Source of the DNA: Chloromonas sp. AAM2
Lineage: Eukaryota > Chlorophyta > Chlorophyceae > Chlamydomonadales > Chlamydomonadaceae
Direction: 5' to 3'
DNA length: 64,000 nt
Assembly: GCA_004335635.1 (NCBI GenBank)
Contig: QAXH01001507.1
Span: 112,184 to 176,183 of the forward strand
Shown here: positions 13,529-24,488 of the stretch, in pieces
Layout of the letters: the number at the start of each line of letters is the position of its first letter
How positions within the stretch are numbered: position 1 is the first letter of the stretch
Program-made: the position numbers and the translations under genes
Notes under the pieces: generated by a model
The model's input: only the letters and a program-made list of their open reading frames with translations
What the model was told of the DNA's origin: nothing
The model's database searches: none

Positions 13529-16168
13529 CTGTAAGTTTGAGATGGCTGCACTGTCTGTTGGTTGTGCAGGCAGCGGTGGGCCGGAAGGAGTGCCTGAAGT
13601 TCTGATGTGTTTGGTGCGTGAGGCGCGCATCCGGGCTGAGCCATCAAAGGACGATTGGTACTGTCTGCGGCACAGCAGCAGTGAGATCGGAGGGAGTATG
13701 CATGCCTGGTCACCAAAGCCAGAGGGGTGCAGTACATGTTTGTTGTGGGGCCGGGTAACAGCAGGTTCTGTCCTCCTCGCGTGTCTGCCTCATGCACTGC
13801 GGCCCACCTACAGGATGCAAGGTGCTCAAACTTTCAAGAGTGGCTGCGGCTACTGCATCAGCATTACTAGCTCTGCTAGTGGTTGAGGATACTGCATAGC
13901 TTTGTGCGTTTGATATCACAGGTTATCAACACTGCTTGCTGTTGCCACTCACAATAGCGTGTCCTGATGCTCAGCCCTAAGCCGTTCCAGGTCCCTCATC
14001 TGCCGCCTCAACCGCTCCTGGGGCGAATGCATTCCCGTCCTGTGGAAGACCATCTCACCCTCGCCCTCACTCTCAACGTGCAATGCGTGTCCAAAGGACA
14101 ACTCTTCTGACAGTCCTGTCGCAGGCCCTTGTTGCGCCCCAGGCACGGCTTGTTGTGCTTGCCCCGGGGTGGGTGCTGATGGCTGCTCTGAGGATGCTGC
14201 AGGACTGAGCAGATTGTTTGTTGCCTGGTGCTGTGTGGCCTGCGCGGCTGCTGCGGCAGCGCTGGCTAGCATGAGTTCCCGTCTTGACAGCGCCACCCGC
14301 CTGTCCCTGGGCCTTACCACCTGCGTAATGCACATCTGATCGTATTTGGGTGTGCTGCTGCGGGTCGGGATGGGCAACACTTCAGGCAGACTGGTCCCAT
14401 GCCCTAGCCCCTGAACCAGCAAGCAGGTGGTAGTGGACCACACTTGCACTCGTGCCCGGGCTTTGACAGTTGTGCTGATTGTTTCCTGCTCCGGCGTTTG
14501 CTGAGCAATCCTCCATGGACCAAACGCCATGTGTGAACCACAACAACCGTTCTAGGCCTTAGATTCCAATAACAATCAGTACCAACTAGTAAGGAACGCA
14601 GCACATACAACAGTCAATTCAAGGCCTTGTGCCTGTGCACACCAGAAGCTAACAGAACCAAAGCGCTTGGTACACATGGCACTGAAACTTCTGTAAGCAA
14701 GCAACTCAAGGCTGGCAACTCTTTGTGAGCCGGCGAGTCATTCCAACGTGCGAGTGCTGTTCTGGCATGCCTGTGCGTAGAGCAGCCCACCAGGTTGCCT
14801 GTTCTGGCCAGCTTGCGGTTGTTTGGGTCGGCATGTCATTGCCAACGTGTGCATTGCATCATAGCATGATTGGCCTATCGCAGCGCACCTGGTTGCCTGT
14901 TCTGGCAGGCGGCGGAGGCAGGTCCTGTGACGGGGCCACGCCCTCCCTATCCCACGGCAGGCGACGGGTGCGGCGGGGCGGNNNNNNNNNNNNNNNNNNN
15001 NCCCGCAGCAGCAGGTCACGTGTGCTGGGCGGGGTCGGGGCGGGCGGCTGCAGGCTGACGGGCACCAGCACCTGACCCGCAGCAATGCCCCCGCTCAAGT
15101 GGGACAGCTCCGCCACCGCCTGCAACCATAAGAACATACAAACTTGTGGTAAACTTGGGAACGTTGGCAAGCTTGTTGGATGGCTTGTTTGCACCAGAGG
15201 CAGATGTATTTGCCACAAAATGCAGCCTTGCTCTTGCCACTAGTGTTAGGCCTACCTGGACCTTGCGGCCTCGTAGTGTGCGACATTGCGACAGTTGTGT
15301 GCGGCAGCTCTGCAGTGGCCCACTCCCCTAGATGTTGGGCTCGCCAGAGCATCCAACTGCATTCCTGGCTCTGGAATTGGTTAGTTCTCTGGTATGCGAT
15401 GCACTACATTTTCCCTGGATCCTTGACCCCCTCAAGGACCCCATGGCACAGGATCGCTGCTGTACTGGCCTTGTTCTGTGCTGATGCCTGGCAAGCCCAG
15501 CTGACTTGTGGCGGAATGGGGAGCTGTGACGAACCCACAGCAAACAAGCCCTTCTTACCTCCTGTATTAGCCGCAGGTCTCCTCGCTCCCTTCCAACCAT
15601 CAGAGTGCGCTGCATCTGCTGCGGTGTGAGCTGCATGAGCAGCCCTCCGTCGATGCATGCCTCGTGCATGCGCTGCGCAAGCCATGGCAGCTCTGCGCCC
15701 CCATGCTCTTCCTCCATGCATGCCCACATGGCGGCTTCTTGCACGCTCCATGTGGCAGGTGGCCGCTTCAGAACAGAGTACCATTGTGCCAAGTCCTGTA
15801 CGTGCAGTCAATGACAGTGTCGTTCGAAACGGCCGGCTCTTAAACTATTCCTTTGCATTCATTAGACTGATGCCGACACTGCATTGGCATAGGCCATGCA
15901 GCATGTCGGGTGTAAATACCAATGGCTAGCATGCTCTGTGCACTTTGCGTCGTGGTAGTCTGCAGTGTACACATAAATCTCGGGCATATGGTACGGCACA
16001 CTTAGCTACGTCCTTCCCTTCTGTATGTTTGGACCATTCCCAATAAAGTAGACGCAGCAGAGCTTGGGCCTCAGAGTGAGCTTGGGGCTCTACCTTGAAG
16101 TCCACCCGCTGCTTGCCAAAGTCGCCTGGGTTGACTATATAGTCTGAATGGATGATCCGCTCTCGCAT
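5117..16168 (-). CDS. Large SAM-domain and ankyrin-repeat protein
   Basis: Modelled exons, in transcript order, are 16168-16010, 15795-15559, 15119-14889, 14500-13953, 13899-13808, 13554-13241, 12835-12587, 12100-11998, 11689-11609, 11263-11118, 10549-9799, 9567-9223, 8865-8678, 8182-8007, 7343-7254, 6880-6826, 6475-6242 and 5980-5117. Together they give about 1,620 residues with consistent phases. A SAM domain lies near residues 65-140 (ATWSVQEAAMWA, then IDGGLLMQL). A polyalanine run is near 433-450, a Ser/Arg/His-rich linker near 720-970, and five to six ankyrin units near 970-1350 (HVNARDHSGATPL, RVNTRNHRGQTPMHIAV, GADPNLQDGEGRTSLHLV, ADVSVPDSCGLTALHLAA). The C-terminal 290 residues are Ala/Pro-rich with an acidic patch. 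SAM and ankyrin modules mediate protein contacts; the client is unknown. The first 53 residues match nothing I know. Weak points: the true start, the 6475 acceptor, a 20-N gap within exon 3, and one N at 5462. It could be two genes. Confidence 0.72.
5643..5701. repeat. In-frame coding duplication in the SAM/ankyrin gene
   Basis: The minus strand encodes ADYASQSLSDYASQLLS, so DYASQ with flanking serines is present twice, 27 bp apart. It lies in the low-complexity C-terminal exon and keeps the frame. Confidence 0.7.
7573..7768. repeat. 21-bp minisatellite, about nine copies
   Basis: The unit reads close to GATGTGGACAGGGACAGAGC plus one base, with GGCCC replacing GGACA in some copies. It lies in the SAM/ankyrin intron 7344-8006. 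Because 21 is a multiple of three and the unit has no stops, frames stay open on both strands (DVDRDRA on plus, LSTSALS on minus). I treat these as artefacts. Confidence 0.9.
12868..12966. repeat. Imperfect 38-bp duplication
   Basis: A stretch around GTAGGGTGCTGACTGGGT occurs at about 12868-12905 and 12929-12966. It lies in the SAM/ankyrin intron 12836-13240. No function is apparent. Confidence 0.7.
13472..13527. repeat. (CTG)n repeat coding for polyalanine on minus
   Basis: About 18 uninterrupted CTG units on plus read as CAG units on minus. In the frame required by both flanking splice phases they encode alanine (GCA), not glutamine. The tract lies in exon 13554-13241 of the SAM/ankyrin gene. 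Confidence 0.9.
14982..15001. other. Assembly gap (20 N)
   Basis: Twenty unknown bases interrupt exon 15119-14889 of the SAM/ankyrin gene in a GC-rich stretch. The 118 coding bases before the gap, 20 Ns and 93 bases after it total 231, so the frame is kept. The true length may still differ. Confidence 0.95.
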
Positions 16169-17193
16169 GCTGTTTGGAGTTGGCAGTCAAGCAGGGACAT
16201 GTCTCACTACATTCTGTGCTCTGAGAGAGGGTGAATACATGCTGTCAACTCATTCGGGAACGACAGCCTACCACACTGCTTGAGCTTAGCAGAGCATTAA
16301 CAAAACTGCGGTGGCTTCAACAAGAGCAAGTAGAGGCAGACACTGCCACACACATTGTCGAGTAACGTCGAGTGATGACCGTGATGATGCCTGCCATGGA
16401 GTGCACCACGCCGCATTCCCGCGATCCTGCACTTCACTTGTACAAGACAGTTGAGTAGGCTCACAATGGCATTCATGGTACGTGTCAAATCTGAGCTCAC
16501 ACACGCTGCCTTGGACATGGACTCGGATAGAGAGCGAGCAAGTGTGTGCGAACTGGGCCGCTTTGCAGGCGTTCCGCACAGCGCAACCAACCACAATCCC
16601 AACTAGCCAAGGCCGGCGGGCGGTGGTCGTTTGCCGGGCGACATCGCAGAGGTAGGCAGCCACCACACAAAGCCACGTAGGCGCAGTGAACCCAGAGCCG
16701 AGTATGATTTGCCATGATCCTCTCCTGGCAGGTTGAGGTACTAGCAGGTCCAGCACTACCAGTGGCATAGTGCACCTGGCACATGCTGACTGGCCAGTGG
16801 TGTGCCTGGTGTCAGGGATTCAAGGCAAAACGCATCTGGTGCAGGCAATGTGCCATGCTCAAGGCATGCTGACAGGACATAGTTGTGACTGGCTAGCAGT
16901 GTCCCTGTTGTAGCGTCAAGGCACAGTTCTTCTGGTGGCCCTGCAGGCACAGAACATGGCTGATCACGTGTGCTGCGCTACTCCTGGGCCTTCTGCTGTT
17001 TGCCACGTGTTCCATGCTGCAGCTGTGAGTGGCCATCTCTCATAAAGGCCTGCCCAAGCCACTTATATGCTTGTTGTATGGACGCCATGCACATGCAAAC
17101 CATCTTGCCATCACCTAACTTGTGGAAAGAAGCGATTCTCGCTCGCAATCGCTCGTTGTGTCTCATAGCACCCCCTTCATCCCCCTTGTTTTC
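16169..17193. promoter_or_regulatory. Divergent region between the SAM/ankyrin and MSRB genes
   Basis: This is the putative shared upstream region of two diverging genes. It may also contain unplaced 5' exons of either one. A minus-strand frame from ATG 16768 is open for 160 codons with two hydrophobic stretches, but it has no recognisable similarity and no clear splice link. A plus-strand ATG at 16956 with a GTGAGT donor after 17024 does not match the phase needed by MSRB. Confidence 0.35.
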
Positions 17194-20189
17194 ATGCACA
17201 GGCCTGTTGGGCGGCGATTGATTCTTGGAGCCGGCCTGGCCACAGCTGTGGTGTCCCTGCCGACCAGGAATGCTCGCGCCATAATGTCGCCCATTGATAT
17301 TGTGCAGAGGCAGGGAGAGGTGCGCTGCACACGCTACACTTCACTGGCTGAACATGAGGATGATCTGTTGGTTGTGTTGCACGAAGGGCACAATCTGATG
17401 ATGGAAGTGTGTCACATGGACGAAAGGCCTGCGACTGCCCCAGCAAACCAATGATTCAGCATGGTCAATGCTGGCGCGGCATGAGCTCGCAACCTGACTG
17501 TTGTTTGGTTGCCATGTGCCCCGCAGATCCGACACACCGAGGAGGAGTGGTAAGCACAGCCATTGGGGCAACAGGGCAGCAAACAGAACACATGGCTAGG
17601 ACGGCGGCCAATGGGCAGCCAACATTGCGTACGTTTTGATAGGACCATCAGGACCATCAGGAACATATTTGAACATGCATCGGTTGGTATGACCTCTGCA
17701 TGAGTCACTGGGCCACTGGCCGGCAGCCATGCGGCTAGTATTCATTGTCATTGGTTGGGGCACTGGCCAGCAGGCATGGTTGGTCATGGTTTGGCACCTG
17801 CCAGTCGTCAGTAAGGCAAGCACTTTGGATTTCTCAACTCTTTAGAATGCATGTGCGAGCATTTCTAGGCCTGCTGCTGTTAGAGGTGTCACACACAGGC
17901 ATCAGGAATAATCTGCTGATTAATAGCATGGGAACGAATCGACACTTAGCTGCCAAGGGGGTATGACTCGGGGGCCGCTGAGGGTGCCTGCATGGGCTCG
18001 GCAGCAAGCCCATGTCCAGATGGCTCGACACAAATCCGGTTGCAGGAAGGAGATCTTGGGTGCATCCTACAACGTGCTGCGGCAGGAGGCCACTGAGCTG
18101 CCCTTCACAAGGTACGTGTGTTCTGCCTGTCTGTTTGTGTGTCTGCCTCTGTCGTTGGAAGGGCTGTTGACTGGCAAGGTCACGAAGACACCAGACTGGA
18201 ATCAGTCAGTAGTGCCGGCATGAAAGAACAGATAGGGTCGAGGCCAGGTCAGAAGAACAAAAGACTGAACCCAATTACTCCTGATAGGATGGGCATGCGG
18301 GAGCGAACTGGGAGGATATGACTGGTAAGGGCAAGGATGGAGAGCAGGCATGACTGGCTTACTGGCTCTGCGTGCCCACACTGTTGAGGGCCTTGAGGCC
18401 ATGACCAATTGTGCAGCCAGTCATGGATTGAGCAACCAAGTCTGGCACGCCTTCAAGAGAAGCTCACAAGATGTAGCTGACTGCGTTCCAGTCGAGAGTG
18501 GGGTTTGTTGGCATGTTGCTTGCCTGCGTGCAGTCCATTAAACAATGAGAAACGGACGGGGACCTTTGTGTGTGCTGGCTGTGGCTCACCCCTCTACTCG
18601 TCATCTGCCAAGTAAGGCCCTGTGAGGAAAGCACTTGCTTCTTGCCGTCAGCACTGATTGCACTGACACTGCATCACTGACACTGCTGGAGCCATGGGTG
18701 TATGGCAAGGTGCGATGGTGTCTAGCCATGTAACCCCACTGATGACCCATGGCAACTGAACAACCTGATGGATTCCCAAGACGCATCTTCATCCTGGGTA
18801 GAGGTTTTCTGTTTGCAGTGAAGCGTGCCTTGCCTCTATTGGTCTCCTCTAATCCCTCACCATTGCAGGTACAACTCTGGCACCGGGTGGCCCTCCTTCT
18901 ACGAGGCATTGCCCGGTGAGTTATGACGCACATGAACCATCATGGCATGTAACAGCAACTGTCACCAAGGCACAACCTGATGGGTTATGTGCGGAGCATC
19001 ACCACCCCCAACTTGGGTTGCAGTCTGCGTCGCCTGCATGCACGCTTTGCGAAGTCTTCCAGTAGGCAGCGAATGGTGTCTGCATTGGTAGGGCACAAAC
19101 GCTGGGGACTTGCATGGGATGTACCGGCAACCCAAAGGCTTGGCACATGCATACGCACGATTGGGTGAACTCAAGCATGAACTCTGTTTGCAGTCAGACA
19201 GCAGTAACGCTGGCTCATGCATGCACGCGCAGGTTCTGTTGATGAGGTGCCTGACCTGTCCATTCCATTCTACCCACGAACGGAAATCCGATGCCACAAG
19301 TGCCAGGTCGGTATTGTGCATCAGAACACATGCAGGAGCTCACTGCAGGAGCTCACTGCCAGGGCGTGTATTAGGTCCAGGGGAACGCCTTCTGTGACGA
19401 TTTGATTACAGTAAAATGCAACAAGCCCAGTTATGCGCCTCCTCTGACCCACAACATGGTGTGTACTCAGTGGCACCCTGGCGCTTATGCCCTGGTCAGA
19501 GGCCGAGCGCTGCTGTTGCCAAGTTGCCATGCAACGCAACACCGACGCATTGTTGTGTTGCTTGTGCATGCAGGGCCACACTGGTCATGTGTAAGTGCTG
19601 GAATGCACTGAAGGTGTCAGCAGTAGACCTACCCCGCTGACTTGCAGGACTGCAACTCTATGATCATAGCAAGTTGCCAATGCTCGGCGGGCCAGCGTGT
19701 ATTTGCGCGCCATGGTTGCTTTGTCAGCAGTGCCAGCAGCGCCACAAGCTCAGTCTCGTAGTGTTGCATAGGCGTGAGATGTTGTCTGAGTAAAGGTATG
19801 TGACGGTGTGTGCACATGTGCCACCTGCAGGTTCGATGACGGTCCTCGGCCCACTGGCCTGCGCTACTGCATGTGAGTAATAAAGCTGGATGGTGAGGTT
19901 TGTTTGTCTGCCAGTTTGTCGGCTGCGTACGGTCATTTGCCAAGCTCCTGTTGCATGAATTGCTGTTGCAAGGTTTGGAGTGCTTAGCACGCGGTTGGGA
20001 GTGAGGTGTATTAGGGTCGCTTGTGGGCTAGCACAGCAGAGGGGCAGGAGCTGGCCATACCAGCGCATCTCCCTGGCTTTCGACCCTTCTGCTGCCCTTT
20101 CTTCTGTACCAGCTTGTTAATGAAGGATCACATGTGTTGCATGCAGGAACGGTTTGGCTCTCAAGTTCGTGCCAGCGGAACAGTCATGA
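17194..20189 (+). CDS. MSRB: Peptide methionine-R-sulfoxide reductase (MsrB)
   Basis: MsrB reduces methionine R-sulfoxide in oxidised proteins. Exons are 17194-17319, 17527-17549, 18046-18111, 18534-18611, 18869-18915, 19233-19306, 19574-19590, 19831-19872 and 20147-20189, giving 171 residues with matching phases. The conserved core is complete: TEEEWKEIL, VLRQEATELPFT, the two zinc-binding CxxC pairs CAGC and CHKC, SGTGWPSFYEALPG, GHTGHVFDDGPRPTGLRYC with the catalytic Cys, and NGLALKF. Threonine in GTGWPSF occupies the position where 2-Cys forms have the resolving Cys, so this looks like a 1-Cys enzyme needing a dithiol reductant. The leader VGRRLILGAGLATAVV followed by NARA resembles a twin-arginine thylakoid-lumen signal. 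If that is real, an upstream stromal-targeting exon is missing from my model, and an acceptor at 17201 (CACAG) would allow one. Two exons are only 17 and 23 nt long. Confidence 0.9.
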
Positions 20190-20730
20190 GCTTCTGGAGT
20201 GCCGATTTTGCTAGAAGGTTATCAGAGTTTTGGAGGCCCAAGGCTCGCCCAAGGCTTAGGAAATGGCTGTGCAATTTTGCAGTTTTGAATTCGAGGCGAT
20301 GCATCGCTTTGTTGCCTGATTTTGTTTGTAACGCCTACATGGGACTGGGCATGGGACTGCCTGACTGAAAAGTGCAAGGTAGCAGGACACTGCGTTTTAC
20401 ACCACGTCGGCTCTACTTGGAACATATACCACTTAAAGGCAGACTAACATGTAGGCTATCTAACATATCTACGAGAAACCTGCGTGTGATGCACAAGCTG
20501 TTATATGGAGCAAAGCCAACCAGTCCCACGCCAGGCACCCAATTGTTTGCACCTGATGTCGCTCAGGCATAACTCATGATTCATCAAACAACTGACAACT
20601 CATGATGAAATACTCATGACGTGTCCAGGTTTGAGCAACAGAGGCAGCGAAGGGGCAAAGTCCACAATGTATGCTACAGGTCCAATCCGTGCAACACAAG
20701 GTCTGGACAGGACACGAGAGATATAATCAA
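20190..20730. other. Convergent intergenic region
   Basis: This spacer lies between the MSRB and CFAP45 stops. It contains the probable MSRB poly(A) signal. No coding signal was seen. Confidence 0.55.
20327..20331 (+). terminator. TGTAA poly(A) signal, MSRB
   Basis: TGTAA, the usual green-algal polyadenylation signal, occurs 138 bp after the MSRB stop. Position is as expected, but the motif is short and occurs by chance. Confidence 0.45.
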
Positions 20731-23700
20731 TTACTTGTAATCACAAACTCGATACTTTTCAAGCTCTGCTCGGTACTTCTCAGGCACCCCCACATCCTCT
20801 AGCTGCTCCAGCTTCCGCATCTTGATTTCCTGCAGCCGCAAGCGCTCTGCTTCCGCAGCCTCCCGGATGCGCCGACCCTCCTCTAGGTGAACCTGCGAAC
20901 AGAAAGTGTCGATTCAACCAGTGTCGTTCTATTGGAGTAGGTCTACCTCTGGGGATGTTCGAAGTTGTCGCACTGCCGGGTCCCAAACGATCATCAGGCA
21001 TGCGCCAGAGTCACAACCGCGCTCAGAATCGCAACCGCATTGCTCCCAGGATTCGATCTGTACTATTTCCGTACTGCTGCTCACGGCCAAAGCCAAACCC
21101 CATACCCCGCCCGGGATCTTCCGGCACGCACTGTGCTCCTACGACTCAACCCCTACCATTCCCTTACCTGTCGGTCATGCTTGCGCTTCTCGTCGTTGGT
21201 GAGGATCTGTGTCTGCAGCTCGTGCTTGAAGCGTTCGTGCACGGCCTTTGTCGTTTCTTGCATGTGCCTGTCCTCCGCCTCCTTCGCGCGGTTGACGGCG
21301 AGCACTCGCATGAACTCGTCGTGCTCAACACGCGCCATCTCGGCACGCTGCTGAATCTTGGCTGCCTTTTGCGCCTCCCGCGCCATGGCCAGTTCGGATT
21401 GCATCGCCGTCTGTCGCTCGACCGCCGCGCGCTCCTTGGTGCGCCACTCGCGTTCCTTAGCTTCCTGGTAGCGCCGTGCGCGCAACTCGTCCAGCTCTGC
21501 AGCCTTGTCGGCAGCGCGCTCCTGTGTAACAGCGCGCAGAGAGCAGTAGCGTTAGGACTGGCTGGGGGAATGTAAAGGTGTGGACAAAGCTCCCAGGGTT
21601 GGTGTCCGACATCCAAAGTCCAGCGATGAACATCTGTTTCCCCTTACCAAAGCCGCCCGTTCAGTACTTGGTGCCCCTAGTGATACCACTCCTTTGGGAA
21701 GTAATCACAACTGGCATACGCCTGTGCATTCAGCGCACCTGCAGAGCACGGAGCCGTGCGGTCTCCATCTCCTTTTCATGTGCAATGCGCTCCTTTTCTG
21801 CCGCTATCTCTGCCTCCCTTGCCTCCTTAGCCCGGGTATAGGCAAGAATCTTCGCGTCCTCCTCCTTCTCACGGCCCTGTAACACAGGAAGGGACACACA
21901 TAAGTAAACCCACTCTTGCTACCCAACACGTACCCTTCTGAACAGAATGTTGCAAGAACAATCCACAACCGAATTAGCGGGGAAGTTGGAGGCCTGGATT
22001 TCATCTATTGATTTAGTATGCATGGATGAATTTGGCCTGACTTTTCATGCTGCGATGATAACAGCACAAATCCTGGTTGTTGCTGTACAGCCGTTCTGCT
22101 GCCACTGTTTGGATAAGACAACAAGCAGTCACACCCACAAACAGTTGTCGTTGTTGTTGTTGTTGTTTACATGCCCAGTGCATCGTAGCTGCCTGGGCAA
22201 CTCAGCTAAACCCACAACACATGCCCATTGCAGCTGCCGCCGTTGCTCTGCCATGCAGCTCAGCCCTTACCTACAGCTGATACACACATGCCCAACGTCC
22301 AAAACCAGCATCACTACTCCACTTGCTGGTGACCCCGTGTCAGCACTCTCCCCCCGCCCACCTTCATCTGCTCTTTGCGTCTGATCTGCTCTGAGTTGGC
22401 AGCCGCCACCTCCTCCAGCAGGGCAGCTGCTGCCAGCTTCTTCTCCACTGCTGCCGCCAGCTCCTCCTCCTTCATGCGCTCTTGCTCCTTGAGCATCAGG
22501 ATGCGCTCCTGGTCACGCAACTCCTCCTGAGGGGCAAACAGATCAGTGATACAGTGAGGAGTGGTAAGGGATCCAGACAGTGAGCAATGCTCAAGGTTGG
22601 AGGCGTGCAGCGAGGTGCCAGTGGCCCTTGCCAGACTGAGTAACAACCGGGGGTGAGGTGACGTGTGCGGCATCACAACGCGAGTGACATGGCTCGGGCA
22701 GAAAGATGCGCAATTCTCAAGGTTAGGTGCGGGCAGCGGGATGCCAGTACAGTACCGCAGTGGCCATGTCCAGGAGCAACCATGGCCATGCCCACGATGG
22801 GGTGAGAGCTGCGGCATAGATTAAAATTACACCACCAGCTGGGCACAAGCTGTGTGACGTGTGACGTGGCTGGCTGGGGTGCGGCCGGGTCAGCATGCAT
22901 TAGAGTCGGCGTAGGGTAGGGTAGGGTAGGGTAGCCCGGGTGACAATCAGCCCTTCCCTGATAACCCCATCCAGCTGTGCCGCCAGCCCAGACACCAACC
23001 TGTCGGATGCGCTCCCTTGCCCGCTCCTGGATTTGCTCCTCAAGCACCTTTGCGCCCTTCCGCCGCTCATCCACCCTCTGCTGCTCCCTCAGCTCATACT
23101 GCTGCAGCGCCTTGATGCGCTCGATCTCCATCATCAAGTCCTGGCGCCTGTTCTCCTCCTCAGCCTCGAGCATCATCCGTTTCTTCTCCTCTATCTGGGC
23201 GTCACGGATGGTCACACATTTTGAATACAGCACCATCTGGTTCATGTGCTTGACCTCGTCTTCCTGCTCTTCCATCAGGTACTCTGCACGGCTCTTAACC
23301 TTGGCGTTGGCCTTGGCTTTGAGCATGTCGGTTTCTGTCTCTGGCGCTTTCCTCTTAGCTTCCTCAGCCAGCTTGAGCATTCTCTCCTTGCGTGCTTGTG
23401 ACACTTCCTGTGCTGCTGCACGCCGCTGCTCTAGCTCTCGCTTGGTGGCTGCCACGTCATCAGCGGACATGATAATGGATGGCTTGAGCATGCGCTCTAG
23501 CTGGTCACGGCCAAGGGTGACCACCTCGTCACGTGGGGCATGGAGCTTGCCGGGCTTGCCACCCTTGGTGGGCTTGTTGATGACTTCAACCTGCATGCAG
23601 CGATCAGCATGCCATGATTGCAGGGATGAATGATGTGCAATTTGAGTGCATGTTGATGAGGGTGTGGGGCCGACCCTGCTCACCTGCGATTTGGCCCCTG

Positions 23701-23767
23701 GCGCACCGCCCGGCTTCGTGTTTCCAAACAATGACTCGTCTACGAAGCTGGCTTTACCTCCCCGCAT
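20731..23767 (-). CDS. CFAP45: Cilia- and flagella-associated protein 45
   Basis: CFAP45 is a microtubule inner protein of the doublet microtubules in motile flagella and cilia. Exons in transcript order are 23767-23684, 23590-23000, 22526-22362, 21876-21739, 21521-21168 and 20892-20731. All are in phase 0 and give 497 residues, nearly all charged coiled coil. Diagnostic blocks are SFVDESLFG at the N terminus, VLYSKCVTIRDAQIEEKKR in the middle, and RRIREAAEAERLRLQEIK followed by GVPEKYRAE at the C terminus. These match the vertebrate protein (VDESLFG, NAKCHAIRDAQI, LPEKY) in order. The start is ATG 23767, immediately after a possible acceptor CAG, so a 5' UTR intron or a further N-terminal exon is possible. 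The gene implies that this alga makes, or recently made, motile flagella. It diverges from the SVIP-like gene. Confidence 0.92.
22912..22935. repeat. Interstitial (TAGGG)n
   Basis: About five TAGGG units lie inside a CFAP45 intron (22527-22999). The unit is one base shorter or two shorter than common plant-type telomere repeats, so I regard it as a simple repeat. Confidence 0.85.
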
Positions 23768-24488
23768 CCTGCATGCGCGGCACACCAAAGTTGATGGTGG
23801 GAGTCATGCCGTGTACGACAACTGCTTGAAATATCGCTACGAGAGGTGCCTGGGGTTGGAAGCAATGCCTACAATGCGTCCAATGGCCGTTTGCCTTACC
23901 CTGTGCCCGTTCGGCTCATCGTGCTTAGCAGACCGCGTGCTGGGCTCGCCCCTTTGGCTAAGGCTTGTACAAGCTCCTGTAGAACACAGCAACAGTGAGG
24001 CTTTTAGTTGTCATCGGTCTAAGAAGAACGTTGAAAGAGAACTGTGTTACTTGCTGCTGCTGCTGCCCGTACCACAGTTGGTTCAATGCCATGTCGAAGT
24101 TTGTGTGCGATGGCAGGTAAACGTGCCTGAAAGCAAGCTGCTGCGTGCTATGGAATAATGTTGTCGCGTACCTGAAGCGCCTTTTGCAGGGCCTGGCGCT
24201 GAGCCAATTTTTCGCGACAGCGTTCCTTGGGCTTGTCTTGCTGTACCAGATACAGCTACAGCAGGCTACTGTAGGCTTGCTTCTTACGCCTGCCATCAGT
24301 CCTCCGCGGGCACGCTTTTCCAATGTCGGTTTCCTACAGGCCGGTTTGAGGATTAGCCTCGTTGGTGAACAACGCAGATTGCAAGGCAGCATAACTCGTA
24401 AACTCTTCATCGTTCCCAGACCGAACATCGCGAACAGGCTCTGCACAAACCCTTGCGAAGAACTACCATCAAAACCCCTTCCTTCAGC
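23768..24488. promoter_or_regulatory. Divergent promoter region, CFAP45 / SVIP-like
   Basis: Start codons of the two diverging genes are 721 bp apart. The region must hold both promoters and 5' UTRs. A minus-strand frame crosses it but resembles no protein I know. No TATA-like or flagellar control motif could be assigned with confidence. Confidence 0.4.

Noticed and set aside
13420..13797. Polyglutamine protein on minus from the CAG repeat
   Set aside because: The glutamine frame ends soon after the tract and does not join neighbouring exons in phase. The alanine frame joins on both sides.
16286..16768. 160-codon minus-strand frame with hydrophobic parts as an upstream exon of the SAM/ankyrin gene
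   Set aside because: No clear donor joins it to the 16168 exon and no similarity was recognised. I leave it as possible 5' sequence only.
22912..22935. True telomere repeat
   Set aside because: Only five copies of a 5-base unit, inside an intron and far from any end.
22977..23633. 218-codon plus-strand Ser/Cys-rich frame
   Set aside because: It is the antisense of the conserved CFAP45 coiled-coil exon.
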